A stretch of 64,000 nt of DNA from Peptacetobacter sp900550335 (GTDB taxonomy: Bacteria; Bacillota; Clostridia; Peptostreptococcales; Peptostreptococcaceae): assembly GCF_047528295.1 (NCBI RefSeq), contig NZ_CP180001.1, positions 434,001 through 498,000 of the forward strand, written 5' to 3'. The notes beneath the pieces are model-generated. The model saw only the letters and a list, made by a program, of their open reading frames with translations. It made no database searches and was not told where the DNA came from. This document shows, piece after piece, positions 49,364-57,663 of the stretch (position 1 is the stretch's first letter; each line of letters begins with the position of its first letter). The position numbers and the translations under genes were made by a program.

Positions 49364-50081
49364 TGCAAATAGAGAGCTATTAAAAAATGGAATAGAAGAA
49401 TTTGGTCTGAAAGCAGACGATAAAACATTAGATAGATTTAGAATGTACAGAGAACTTCTTGCTGAATGGAACCGGAAAATGAATCTAACAGGAATAGACG
49501 ACGAAAAAGGAACATACATAAAACACTTCCTAGATTCTGTATCTGCTGTAACAGGTGGATATATAAAAGACGAAATGTCTATAATAGATGTAGGAACAGG
49601 TGCAGGATTCCCTGGGGTTCCATTAAAGGTGTGTTTAGAAAATACAAAGGTAACACTATTAGATTCTTTAAACAAAAGAATAAACTTCCTTCAGGAAGTT
49701 TGTAATCAGTTAGAGCTTGAAGATGTAGAATTTATACATGGTAGAGCAGAAGATTTTGGAAAAAATCCAGATTACAGAGAACAGTACGATATAGCTACAG
49801 CTAGAGCTGTTGCTGGACTTCCAATATTAATGGAATTTTGTGTACCATTTATAAAAGTTGGAGGATACTTTGTATGTTTAAAAGGGCCTAATGCTGACTT
49901 AGAACTTGAAGAATCTAAAAAAGCGATGGAAGTTCTAGGCATAGAATTTGTTGAAAAGCTAGATATAAAGCTACCAGAGACAGATTTAAATCACAACATA
50001 CTAGTATTCAAAAAAGTATCTGAAACACCTTCAAAATATCCGAGAAAAGCTGGTAAACCAGCAAAATCACCGATAAAATAA
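49356..50081 (+). CDS. rsmG: 16S rRNA m7G527 methyltransferase RsmG
   Basis: 241 aa SAM methyltransferase. The SAM-binding loop is IDVGTGAGFPGVPLKV near residue 72 and the catalytic region NKRINFLQEV follows. It starts inside mnmG (8-base overlap, RBS AGAGGTAAG), so the two are coupled. It lies directly before noc, in the normal origin-right order, and ends at the Noc-site-like sequence. Confidence 0.96.
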   Translation: MTNANRELLKNGIEEFGLKADDKTLDRFRMYRELLAEWNRKMNLTGIDDEKGTYIKHFLDSVSAVTGGYIKDEMSIIDVGTGAGFPGVPLKVCLENTKVTLLDSLNKRINFLQEVCNQLELEDVEFIHGRAEDFGKNPDYREQYDIATARAVAGLPILMEFCVPFIKVGGYFVCLKGPNADLELEESKKAMEVLGIEFVEKLDIKLPETDLNHNILVFKKVSETPSKYPRKAGKPAKSPIK

Positions 50082-50094
50082 TTTCCCGGAAAAT
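50081..50094 (+). promoter_or_regulatory. Noc-binding-site-like palindrome upstream of noc
   Basis: ATTTCCCGGAAAAT differs by one base from the B. subtilis Noc-binding consensus ATTTCCCGGGAAAT. It begins on the last base of the rsmG stop and lies 27 bases before noc. It is likely an operator or Noc loading site; one site is not a set. Confidence 0.5.
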
Positions 50095-50121
50095 AATTCT
50101 ATAGAGTAAGAGAGGATAATT

Positions 50122-50928
50122 ATGGGAGAAAAAAAGATAATAGAAGTAGAAATAGATAGTATACTGCCAAATCCATATCAGCCTAGACTTCACTTTTCTG
50201 ATGCTGCACTAAAAGAATTAGCTGAATCTATAAAAGTGCATGGAATTATACAGCCTATAACTGTTAGAGAAAAGGATGGACAGTATGAAATAGTTGCTGG
50301 CGAAAGAAGATTTAGAGCATCTAAGTTAGCAGGACTTGAAAAAGTACCAGTTATAATAACAGATATGGATGATGAAGCATCTGCGGTTGTTGCAATGCTT
50401 GAAAACCTACAGAGAGAGGATCTAGATTATTTAGAAGAAGCTGTAGGATATAGCAATCTAATAAAAGAACATGGATTTACACAGCAGCAGCTTGCTGAAA
50501 AATTAGGAAAAAGTCAATCTACAATAGCCAATAAGATAAGACTTTTAAAACTTCCTGAAAATATAAGAAATGAGGCTATGGAAAAAGGTCTATCAGAAAG
50601 ACATACTAGAGCTCTTTTAAAGCTTTTAAAATTAGATAATGAAGAAATTATCATAAAAGCAATAGATAAAATATCTAAAAATCAAATGACAGTTAAAAAA
50701 GCTGAAACAATGATAAAAGATATTCTTGAAAATCCTAAAGAGGAACCAAAGACAGAGGAAGAGCCACCTAAAAGAAATGTCAAAGCTATGATAAATATGA
50801 GAATATATCTAAATACTATAAAACAGGCTTATGACATGATAAAAAATACTGGAATAGATGCCCAGTATAAAGAAGTTGAAAAAGACGATTATGTCGATGT
50901 AATTGTAAGAATACCAAAAAGAAAATAA
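50122..50928 (+). CDS. noc: Nucleoid occlusion protein Noc (ParB family)
   Basis: 268 aa ParB-family DNA-binding protein. The ParB N-domain has GEKKIIEVEIDSILPNPYQPR, HGIIQPITVR and the ATP/CTPase-type motif GERRFRASKLAGL. The HTH region is LGKSQSTIANKIRLLKLP, closer to Noc (SIANKIRLLKLP) than to Spo0J. Noc binds NBS sites to stop septation over the nucleoid. The position after rsmG agrees. It has a weak AGAGAGGATA site and a following terminator. In typical genomes parA/soj and parB follow directly; here methionine genes come first. Confidence 0.88.
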   Translation: MGEKKIIEVEIDSILPNPYQPRLHFSDAALKELAESIKVHGIIQPITVREKDGQYEIVAGERRFRASKLAGLEKVPVIITDMDDEASAVVAMLENLQREDLDYLEEAVGYSNLIKEHGFTQQQLAEKLGKSQSTIANKIRLLKLPENIRNEAMEKGLSERHTRALLKLLKLDNEEIIIKAIDKISKNQMTVKKAETMIKDILENPKEEPKTEEEPPKRNVKAMINMRIYLNTIKQAYDMIKNTGIDAQYKEVEKDDYVDVIVRIPKRK

Positions 50929-50936
50929 ATAAAAAT

Positions 50937-50979
50937 AAAAAGTAACTATGAAATGATTATTTTGTAGTTACTTTTTTTA
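50937..50979 (+). terminator. Terminator after noc
   Basis: AAAAGTAACTA pairs with TAGTTACTTTT, followed by more T residues. The gap to 51123 otherwise holds only the metY promoter. Confidence 0.85.
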
Positions 50980-51053
50980 TGGAAATTTTGCAATGAAAAT
51001 TTCATATGAATAATAAAAAGATGCTATCGTATTTATAAGTCTGAAAATTATAA

Positions 51054-51082
51054 TTGACATTGTCAGAAAAATAATATATATT
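51054..51082 (+). promoter_or_regulatory. metY promoter with overlapping palindrome
   Basis: TTGACA (51054-51059), 17 bases, TATATT (51077-51082). The palindrome TGACATTGTCA (51055-51065) overlaps the -35 and could be a repressor operator. The short 5' leader leaves no room for an S-box or T-box. Confidence 0.65.
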
Positions 51083-51123
51083 TTAAATTTATAAATATTT
51101 AAGTTTAACAGGAGGAATTTAAA

Positions 51124-52395
51124 ATGACAGGAATAGAAACAAAATGTGTACAATCAGGATACAAACCAGGAAATGGAGAACCAAGACAGCTTCCTATATA
51201 TCAGAGTACAACTTTTAAATATGATACAAGTTCAGATATGGGCAAATTATTCGACCTTGAATCAGATGGATATATGTATTCAAGACTTGCAAACCCTACA
51301 TGTGATTTTGTGGCAAAAAAAATAGCTGATCTTGAAGGTGGAACAGCGGCAATGCTTACAAGCTCAGGTCAGGCAGCAAACTTCTTTGCAGTATTCAATA
51401 TAGCTGAAGCTGGAGATCATATAGTTTCATCAGCTACAATATATGGTGGAACATTTAACCTTTTCTCTGTAACAATGAAAAAAATGGGAATAGATTTTAC
51501 ATTTGTATCACCAGATTGTACAGAAGAAGAGCTTAACCGGGCATTCAAACCAAATACAAAGGCTGTATTCGGTGAAACAATAGCAAATCCTGTACTTACA
51601 GTACTTGATATAGAAAAATTTGCAAAAGCAGCACATGCACACGGTGTTCCTCTAATAGTTGATAATACATTTGCTACACCTATAAACTGTAGACCTTTTG
51701 AATGGGGAGCAGATATAGTAACTCACTCTACAAGTAAATATATGGACGGTCATGCATCTGCAATAGGTGGATGTATAGTTGATTCAGGAAAATTTGATTG
51801 GACAAAATATCCTGACAAATTCCCTGGATTATGTACTCCAGATGAAAGTTATCACGGTGTTACATATACAGAAAAATTTGGTATAGAGGGAGCATTTATA
51901 ACTAAATGTGTGGCTCAGCTTATGAGAGACTTCGGCTCAAATCAGCAGGCACAGATTGCATACCTTCTTAACATAGGACTTGAAAGTCTTCATCTAAGAG
52001 TAAAAAGACATTGTGATAGTGCACTTAAGGTAGCAAAATTCCTTGAAGAAAACGAAAATATAGCATGGGTAAATTATCCTGGACTTGAAAGTAATAAATA
52101 CTATGAAACAGCAAGTAAATATCTTCCAAATGGAAGCTGTGGAGTAATAAGCTTTGGTGTAAAAGGAGGAAGAAAAGCTGCTGAAGAATTTATGGGAAAA
52201 CTTAAAATAGCTAATATAGAAACACATGTTGCAGATTCTCATACATGTTGTCTTCATCCAGCAAGCTCAACACATAGACAGCTTTCTGATGAACAGCTTG
52301 TAGATGCAGGAGTTTCTGCAGATCTTGTAAGGCTTTCAATAGGACTTGAAGATCCGAAAGATATAATAGAAGATTTAAAACAGGCACTTTTATAG
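51124..52395 (+). CDS. metY: O-acetylhomoserine sulfhydrylase (MetY)
   Basis: 423 aa Cys/Met-metabolism PLP enzyme. The PLP lysine is Lys205 in HSTSKYMDGH; substrate and cofactor segments YSRLANPTCDFV, SSGQAANFFAVF and DNTFATPINCRP are typical. The family makes homocysteine from O-acetylhomoserine and sulfide; methionine gamma-lyase is a relative, but the metA neighbour favours biosynthesis. It has a strong AGGAGG site and is followed by metA after 11 bases. No riboswitch precedes it. Confidence 0.9.
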   Translation: MTGIETKCVQSGYKPGNGEPRQLPIYQSTTFKYDTSSDMGKLFDLESDGYMYSRLANPTCDFVAKKIADLEGGTAAMLTSSGQAANFFAVFNIAEAGDHIVSSATIYGGTFNLFSVTMKKMGIDFTFVSPDCTEEELNRAFKPNTKAVFGETIANPVLTVLDIEKFAKAAHAHGVPLIVDNTFATPINCRPFEWGADIVTHSTSKYMDGHASAIGGCIVDSGKFDWTKYPDKFPGLCTPDESYHGVTYTEKFGIEGAFITKCVAQLMRDFGSNQQAQIAYLLNIGLESLHLRVKRHCDSALKVAKFLEENENIAWVNYPGLESNKYYETASKYLPNGSCGVISFGVKGGRKAAEEFMGKLKIANIETHVADSHTCCLHPASSTHRQLSDEQLVDAGVSADLVRLSIGLEDPKDIIEDLKQALL

Positions 52396-52406
52396 GGGGT
52401 GTTTAT

Positions 52407-53327
52407 ATGCCGATAAAAATACCGGATGCACTTCCGGCAGCGAAGACACTAAAAGAAGAAAATATATTTGTAATGACAGAAAAAAGAGCTATAACCCAGG
52501 ATATAAGACCACTTAGAGTTGTACTTTTGAATCTGATGCCTAAAAAAATAGAAACAGAAACACAGATATCAAGACTTCTTGGAAATTCTCCAATACAGGT
52601 AGAACTTGAACTTATAGCTACAAAAAATCATACATCAAAAAATACACCGATAGAACATATGCTGTCATTTTATAAAACATTTGATGATATAAAAGACCAG
52701 AAATTTGACGGTATGATAATAACAGGAGCTCCGGTTGAGATGATGCCTTTTGAAAAGGTAGATTACTGGGATGAACTATGTGAAATAATGGAATGGTCTA
52801 AAAAGAATGTACACAGTACATTCCATATATGCTGGGGAGCACAGGCTGGGCTTTATTATCACTATGGTATAAATAAAAAAATACTTCCTCAGAAGATGTT
52901 TGGGGTATTTCCTCATAAAGTTGAATTCAAAAACTCTACGCTTTTCAGAGGATTTGATGATACATTCTATGTACCTCACTCAAGACATACGACAGTAAGC
53001 AGATATGATATAGAAAAAGAGCCAAAACTGGATATACTTTCTTCTTCTGATGAAGCTGGGGTATATGCAGTTGCTACAGAGTCTGGAAATCAGATATTTA
53101 TAATGGGACATTCAGAATACGATGCAACAACTCTTGAAGCTGAATATCTGAGAGATAAAAATGCAGGGCTTGAGATAGAAGTTCCGAAAAACTACTATCC
53201 AAATGATGACGATACAAAACAACCTATGGTAACATGGAGATCTGGCGCAAATCTTCTTTATTCAAACTGGCTTAATTATTTTGTATACCAGACAACTCCT
53301 TACGATATAAACAAAGTTAGAGTATAA
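52407..53327 (+). CDS. metA: Homoserine O-acetyltransferase (MetA)
   Basis: 306 aa. The nucleophile is Cys142-like in FHICWGAQAG, with the His in PHSRHTT and the Glu in GHSEYDA. Residue 111 is Glu (GAPVEMMPFE); family members with Glu here use acetyl-CoA, while Gly indicates succinyl-CoA. It therefore makes O-acetylhomoserine, the substrate of the adjacent MetY. GGGGGTG lies before the ATG. Like metY, it sits between noc and parB. Confidence 0.93.
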   Translation: MPIKIPDALPAAKTLKEENIFVMTEKRAITQDIRPLRVVLLNLMPKKIETETQISRLLGNSPIQVELELIATKNHTSKNTPIEHMLSFYKTFDDIKDQKFDGMIITGAPVEMMPFEKVDYWDELCEIMEWSKKNVHSTFHICWGAQAGLYYHYGINKKILPQKMFGVFPHKVEFKNSTLFRGFDDTFYVPHSRHTTVSRYDIEKEPKLDILSSSDEAGVYAVATESGNQIFIMGHSEYDATTLEAEYLRDKNAGLEIEVPKNYYPNDDDTKQPMVTWRSGANLLYSNWLNYFVYQTTPYDINKVRV

Positions 53328-53350
53328 TTAAAAAAATGAATGAATGTCAA

Positions 53351-53388
53351 AAAATAAGGATATGGAAACATATTCTTATTTTTTTATT
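53351..53388 (+). terminator. Terminator after metA
   Basis: AAATAAGGATATG pairs with CATATTCTTATTT (one mismatch), closed by GAAA, then T residues. Confidence 0.8.
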
Positions 53389-53466
53389 TATTAAAAAAAT
53401 AGATATAAAAAAATAGGTTCAGGTTATATAATATAAGAGAACAAATATTAAAGGAAGATGATAAAT

Positions 53467-54246
53467 ATGAAAGAAATTGAAATGTATAAAATATATTCAA
53501 ATAAAAATCAGCCTAGAAAGAATTTTGACGAAGAAAAAATACAGGAATTAGCTGACTCAATAAATAAATACGGACTATTGCAGCCAATAATCCTAAAAGA
53601 AGACTCAAACGGAGAGTATATGATAATCGCAGGTGAAAGAAGATTTACTGCATGTAAAAAACTAGGAATGAAAAAAATACCTGCGATAATAAAAGATGTT
53701 TCATACGAGGAAATAGATAAACTTGCTATAATAGAAAACCTTCAAAGAGAGGATTTAAGCCCTGTTGAAGAAGCAAAGGCCTATAGACGCTTAATTGAAA
53801 AATACAATCTTACACAGGTGCAGCTATCCGAATCTGTAGGAAAGAGCAGGCCTTATATAACAAACAGTATGAGACTATTAAACCTTTGTGAAAAGGTGTT
53901 GGATATGTTGGATAAGGGTGAAATAAGTTCTGGGCATGGAAAGGTACTTTTAAGAGTTGAGAATAAAGATGAGCAAGAAAGACTTGCGAAAAAGATTATA
54001 AGAGACAAACTTTCTGTACGACAGCTTGAGTCTATAGTTAATAATATGCAGAACAAGGAAAAGAAAGAAAACAGCAAACCTGTATATGAGAAGGATCTAT
54101 TTGTACTTCAAGCAGAGGACACTATGAGAAATATACTAGGTACTAAAGTAAATATCACTAAGGGCAAAAAGAGTGGAAAGATTGAGATAGAGTATTATAG
54201 CGACGAGGATTTAGAAGCTATAATTAATATGCTGTTAGGGGAATAA
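53467..54246 (+). CDS. parB: Chromosome-partitioning protein ParB/Spo0J
   Basis: 259 aa from the ATG at 53467; an ATG at 53458 is only a few bases from the AAGGAAG site. The ParB fold has YKIYSNKNQPRKNFD, GLLQPI and AGERRFTACKKLG; the HTH region GKSRPYITNSMRLLNL and the C-terminal dimerisation domain LGTKVNITKGKKSGKIEIEYYSDEDL are typical of Spo0J/ParB rather than Noc. ParB binds parS, spreads by CTP clamping and loads condensin. No parA/soj occurs here or elsewhere in the window. It is behind metA and has its own terminator. Confidence 0.92.
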   Translation: MKEIEMYKIYSNKNQPRKNFDEEKIQELADSINKYGLLQPIILKEDSNGEYMIIAGERRFTACKKLGMKKIPAIIKDVSYEEIDKLAIIENLQREDLSPVEEAKAYRRLIEKYNLTQVQLSESVGKSRPYITNSMRLLNLCEKVLDMLDKGEISSGHGKVLLRVENKDEQERLAKKIIRDKLSVRQLESIVNNMQNKEKKENSKPVYEKDLFVLQAEDTMRNILGTKVNITKGKKSGKIEIEYYSDEDLEAIINMLLGE

Positions 54247-54290
54247 AAATTTAGAACGCATAAATATATAAACTTTAAAGTATAAACAAT

Positions 54291-54321
54291 AAAAGGTCAT
54301 CAATTAAAGATGACCTTTTTG
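54291..54321 (+). terminator. Terminator after parB
   Basis: AAAGGTCATC pairs with GATGACCTTT, then TTGTATG. The stem may also serve the convergent GerMN gene. Confidence 0.85.
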
Positions 54322-54335
54322 TATGCTTAAAATAT

Positions 54336-54965
54336 TTAGTTTTTATCGGCTTCAACATCTTCACCAGTTCCCTGATTTAATCCAGTTCTTTCTGGTTTTA
54401 GATAATCGCCTTCACCTAAAACTATATGACCACTTTCATAGTCTTTACCGTCAACTGTAAGCTGAATCTGATCTACATCAAAGTTTTCTATAAATGTCTG
54501 AGCAACAGCATCAAGCATAAGTGATTCTGCACCACTACCTAGATTATTATTTATAAAAGCTGAATTTACGTCTAATAATCCAGTTTTTGTTCCATTAGCT
54601 TCTGTTACATCAAAACTATTTAATTTAGCATCTTTAGGAATAACACCTAAATTTTTTAATTCTTCAAATACAACTTTAGGGTCTTCTTTTTTAGCTTTAA
54701 CTTCATTTTCAATTAATTTTTCATTTTCTAAATCGTAATTATATACTACTATGCTTTCTTCTTCTGTTTCTTCACTGGCTAATTTATCATTTTCTTCTTT
54801 GTCGTCTTTTTTATCCTCTTCTTTATCAGAACTTTCCTGCTGAGTCTGAGTTGTGTTGTTGTCCTTATCTTCTGTATTGTTTCCTGCGTCTGTTTTACTG
54901 CATCCTACAAATGCAAATGCAAGTACAAGAGCTACTGCAAGAGATGTTAATTTTTTTATTTTCAT
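54336..54965 (-). CDS. GerMN-domain lipoprotein
   Basis: 209 aa lipoprotein with the lipobox FVGC near residue 22. A low-complexity acidic/Gln/Ser-rich linker (residues about 30-75) is followed by a GerMN domain (YNYDLENEKLIENEV, FEELKNLGVIPKDAKLNSFDV, GLLDVNSAFINNN, AQTFIENFDVDQIQLTVDGK). In Bacillus GerM is involved in spore development and germination; GerMN is also found in non-spore proteins, so function is uncertain. It is transcribed from the gap to its right and is convergent with parB. Confidence 0.85.
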   Translation of the reverse strand: MKIKKLTSLAVALVLAFAFVGCSKTDAGNNTEDKDNNTTQTQQESSDKEEDKKDDKEENDKLASEETEEESIVVYNYDLENEKLIENEVKAKKEDPKVVFEELKNLGVIPKDAKLNSFDVTEANGTKTGLLDVNSAFINNNLGSGAESLMLDAVAQTFIENFDVDQIQLTVDGKDYESGHIVLGEGDYLKPERTGLNQGTGEDVEADKN

Positions 54966-55305
54966 AATACTTTCCTCCTAATTAAAAATTCTAATAGAAT
55001 TATATTTTGAATGGCAAATATTTGAATTTACCGAGTTCAATTAATTAAGTGCTTTTTTATATTATACTATACTTTTAAAATATTAGGGATACAAAAGAAT
55101 TACAACGTCTTTTAAAAAAGTTATGATTAATGAAAAAGTTGTAACCTAAAAGTATATATTATGAAAAAAATGTGACAACTTGATATAGAAGTTGTAATAT
55201 ATAGATATAGAAAAAATCTATAAAAAAGTATATCACTATATATTTTTAGATGTGATAAAATTAAAAAGTAAAATAAATTAATTTTTTTAAGGGAGATGTT
55301 TAAAA
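54966..55305. other. Divergent intergenic region, GerMN gene / yedF
   Basis: 340 bases, very AT-rich. It should carry promoters for the two divergent genes; an AGGGAGAT site lies before yedF. I see no conserved RNA motif, repeat or ORF that convinces. Confidence 0.4.
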
Positions 55306-55899
55306 ATGATAAAAGTAGATGCTAGAGGATTAGCTTGTCCAAAACCAGTTATAAACACTAAAAAAGAATTAGAAAAAATATCTGAAGGAACAGTAGTTAC
55401 AACTGTTGACAACACTACTGCAAAAGAAAATCTTTTAAAATTAGCTAAATCTCTTAACTGTGAAGCAACAGTTATAAAAGAAGAAGACGGTGAAATAGAA
55501 GTTCAGATAGTTAAAGGAGAAGCTGCAGCTGAAGTAGCTACTGAATCAAATGACGATTTATGCGATCAGGTTGTTTTCATATCATCTGATAGAATGGGTT
55601 CAGGAAATGATGAATTAGGAAAAGTTCTTATAAAAGGATTCATATACACTTTAACAGAAACAAAACCATATCCAAAAGCGGTTGTTCTTGTAAATGGTGG
55701 TGTTACACTATCTACTGAAAATGAAGCCACTGTAGAAAATCTTAAAAAATTAGAAGAAGCTGGTGTACAGGTATTATCTTGTGGAACATGCTTAGATTAC
55801 TATGGATTAAAAGATCAGTTAAAAGCTGGTGTAGTAAGCAATATGTATGACATAGTTGAAACATTAAAAGGTGCATCAAATACAATAACAATAGGATAA
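55306..55899 (+). CDS. yedF: Sulfurtransferase-like selenium metabolism protein YedF
   Basis: 197 aa fusion of a TusA/SirA-like N-domain (residues 1-70, with LACPKP and Cys11) and a DsrE-like C-domain (QVVFISSDRMGSGNDELG, VLSCGTCLDYYG). This is the YedF family linked to selenium metabolism. The selenium genes selD, selA and selB are not in the window, so the link is from family knowledge. A second cysteine pair CGTC is in the C-domain. DUF3343 and a redox-type protein lie downstream after the MerR regulator. Confidence 0.88.
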   Translation: MIKVDARGLACPKPVINTKKELEKISEGTVVTTVDNTTAKENLLKLAKSLNCEATVIKEEDGEIEVQIVKGEAAAEVATESNDDLCDQVVFISSDRMGSGNDELGKVLIKGFIYTLTETKPYPKAVVLVNGGVTLSTENEATVENLKKLEEAGVQVLSCGTCLDYYGLKDQLKAGVVSNMYDIVETLKGASNTITIG

Positions 55900-55938
55900 T
55901 TTTTAAAATTAAATACGATAAATAAAAATTGAGCAAAG

Positions 55939-55980
55939 AAAAAGCTATTACAGTAATTTTATACTATAATAGCTTTTTTA
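55939..55980 (+). terminator. Bidirectional terminator between yedF and the MerR gene
   Basis: AAAAAGCTATTA pairs with TAATAGCTTTTT. Both flanks are suitable as T-tails, so the two convergent genes share it. Confidence 0.85.
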
Positions 55981-55982
55981 TT

Positions 55983-56735
55983 TTATAAATTATTTTCTAT
56001 AGCCATAGATAGATAATCAGCACAACCTTCAATATTTCTATCATAATATTCTTTAAATCTCTCATCCATTGTATACATCATAGCTAGAGATTTATGTGCC
56101 TCTACGCTGTATTTATTCCAAGTCATTTTTATCCATTTCTGGTGCATATTAACAAGTTCTTTTGCCTCTTTACTGTCTAAATCTAGATTTTCTTTTACAC
56201 ATTTTTCAACTAGAGTAAGGATATTTTCTTCTAATTCTTTAAACATCTGATAATCCTCCTCGCTCATATTAAGCATTTTTCTATTAGATTCATCTATTGA
56301 ATCATCTCCATATTTTTCTCTTATTTCTTTTCCATAAGTTCTTTCATTTTTATCTATTAAATTCTTTTTAAAGACTTCAAATGTTTCTCTATCTGTCATA
56401 TTATATTCTCCTTTCAATGATTTTATAGATAATTTTACAGAATTAATCATCCTATCTATTTTAAGCTTTTGTTCCTCAAGGCTTGAAAGATGCTCCTCAA
56501 GTGCATCGGATAAATCAAAATCTTTGCTATATATTATTTCTTTGATTGTGTTAAGGTCAAATCCTCTTTCTTTGTAAAAAAGTATCTGCTGCAAAAGAGC
56601 TACCTCCTTATCTCCGTAGTATCTATAACCAGATTCATTTATAAAATTCGGCTTTAATAGTCCAATTTCATCGTAATATCTAAGTGTTCTCGAGCTTACA
56701 CCTGATATTTCAGAAAGTTTTCCGGTACTGTACAA
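55983..56735 (-). CDS. MerR-family regulator with TipAS antibiotic-binding domain
   Basis: 250 aa. The MerR HTH is at residues 1-70 (TGKLSEISGVSSRTLRYYDEIGLLKPNFIN); a coiled-coil arm follows; residues about 115-250 form a TipAS-type domain beginning MTDRETFEVFKKN, which is also an internal start in TipA proteins. TipAS domains bind thiopeptides and other drugs. Its own promoter is of the 19-bp-spacer MerR type (56799-56829), so it probably autoregulates. No transporter is next to it, so its target may be only itself or a distant gene. Confidence 0.92.
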   Translation of the reverse strand: MYSTGKLSEISGVSSRTLRYYDEIGLLKPNFINESGYRYYGDKEVALLQQILFYKERGFDLNTIKEIIYSKDFDLSDALEEHLSSLEEQKLKIDRMINSVKLSIKSLKGEYNMTDRETFEVFKKNLIDKNERTYGKEIREKYGDDSIDESNRKMLNMSEEDYQMFKELEENILTLVEKCVKENLDLDSKEAKELVNMHQKWIKMTWNKYSVEAHKSLAMMYTMDERFKEYYDRNIEGCADYLSMAIENNL

Positions 56736-56798
56736 AAAATCACCACCTAATAAGCATATATATTTCTATAGAAATAAAAATTAGCTAACTTTAATCTC

Positions 56799-56829
56799 AT
56801 AATAAACTATTACGCAGCGTAAAGGTCAA
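56799..56829 (-). promoter_or_regulatory. MerR-type promoter with 19-bp spacer and dyad operator
   Basis: On the minus strand TTGACC (56824-56829), a 19-base spacer and TATTAT (56799-56804). The spacer contains the dyad TTACGC-T-GCGTAA, centred between the -35 and -10. This is the arrangement by which MerR/TipA/Mta activators untwist DNA. It sits 64 bases upstream of the MerR gene it should drive. Confidence 0.85.
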
Positions 56830-56977
56830 TAAAAAAATAAAAATAAATGGAAAATATTTGCTTTCTAAACTATAATATAATGTAGAAAAAATTGTTGGTT
56901 TTAAAAATAATTAAAATAAAAAATACTAGAATAGAACTAGTGTCATAAAATTCACAAAATTTAGGAGGGAAATAATA

Positions 56978-57241
56978 ATGGAAACAATGTATATAGTTGC
57001 ATTCAACTCAACTCACAACGCTATAAAAACAGAAAAATTATTACAGAAAGATGATATAAAAGCTACAACACTTCCAACACCAAGAGAAATAAGTGCTAGT
57101 TGTGGAATATCAATAAAATTTGAAAAAGAAGATATGGATAGAGTAAAAACTATTCTTGATGAAAATGAAATAAGCTACAAAGGTTTATTCATGATAGAAA
57201 AACTTGAAGGTGGAAAAAGAAGCGCCTCAGAATTAAACTAA
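56978..57241 (+). CDS. DUF3343 protein (second copy)
   Basis: 87 aa, similar to the protein at 30188-30442: METMYIVAFNSTHNAIKTEKLL and TTLPTPREISASCGISIKF, with one Cys instead of two adjacent ones. The family is often seen near selenium or redox genes; yedF lies 1 kb away. It has an AGGAGGG site and is followed by DUF951 after 13 bases. Its role is unknown. Confidence 0.85.
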   Translation: METMYIVAFNSTHNAIKTEKLLQKDDIKATTLPTPREISASCGISIKFEKEDMDRVKTILDENEISYKGLFMIEKLEGGKRSASELN

Positions 57242-57254
57242 TGGAGGTATTATT

Positions 57255-57446
57255 ATGCCGTTAAATCTTGAAAAAGGCGATATAGTAGAATTAAAGAAAC
57301 CTCATGCCTGTGGTTGTAAAGATTTTGAAATAACTAGAGTAGGTATGGATATAAAAGCCAAATGTAAACAATGTGGAAGGCTAATTATGCTAGATAGAGA
57401 GACTTTTGAAAAAAGAGTTAAAAAGATAAATAAAGTTAGTGAATAG
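57255..57446 (+). CDS. DUF951 protein
   Basis: 63 aa DUF951 protein (MPLNLEKGDIVELKKPHACGCKDFEITRVG, then CKQCGRLIMLDRETFEKRVKKI). The CxC...CxxC pattern suggests a metal site. The family is widespread near the origin of Firmicutes; its function is unknown. It is probably co-transcribed with the DUF3343 gene. The 217-base gap that follows is AT-rich with a TATAAT-like -10 near 57600 for the next gene. Confidence 0.88.
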   Translation: MPLNLEKGDIVELKKPHACGCKDFEITRVGMDIKAKCKQCGRLIMLDRETFEKRVKKINKVSE

Positions 57447-57663
57447 TATATATTAGTGAAAAATCCAAACTTTACTTAAAACTTAAAATTGTAAATATTG
57501 TACTTAATAAATTAAATGATAAATATTATATGCAAAAAAATGATATAAAAATAACGTGTTTTTTTAATATTTAACGTATATTATTTAAGAAAAATTTGAT
57601 ATAATGTAATTGTAAAATGAATAAATTCATTGAAATAAACATTTTCATGGGGGTGCTATAAAA

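Noticed and set aside
50929..51123. S-box or T-box riboswitch before metY
   Set aside because: The noc terminator and a promoter at 51054-51082 leave only about 40 bases of leader.
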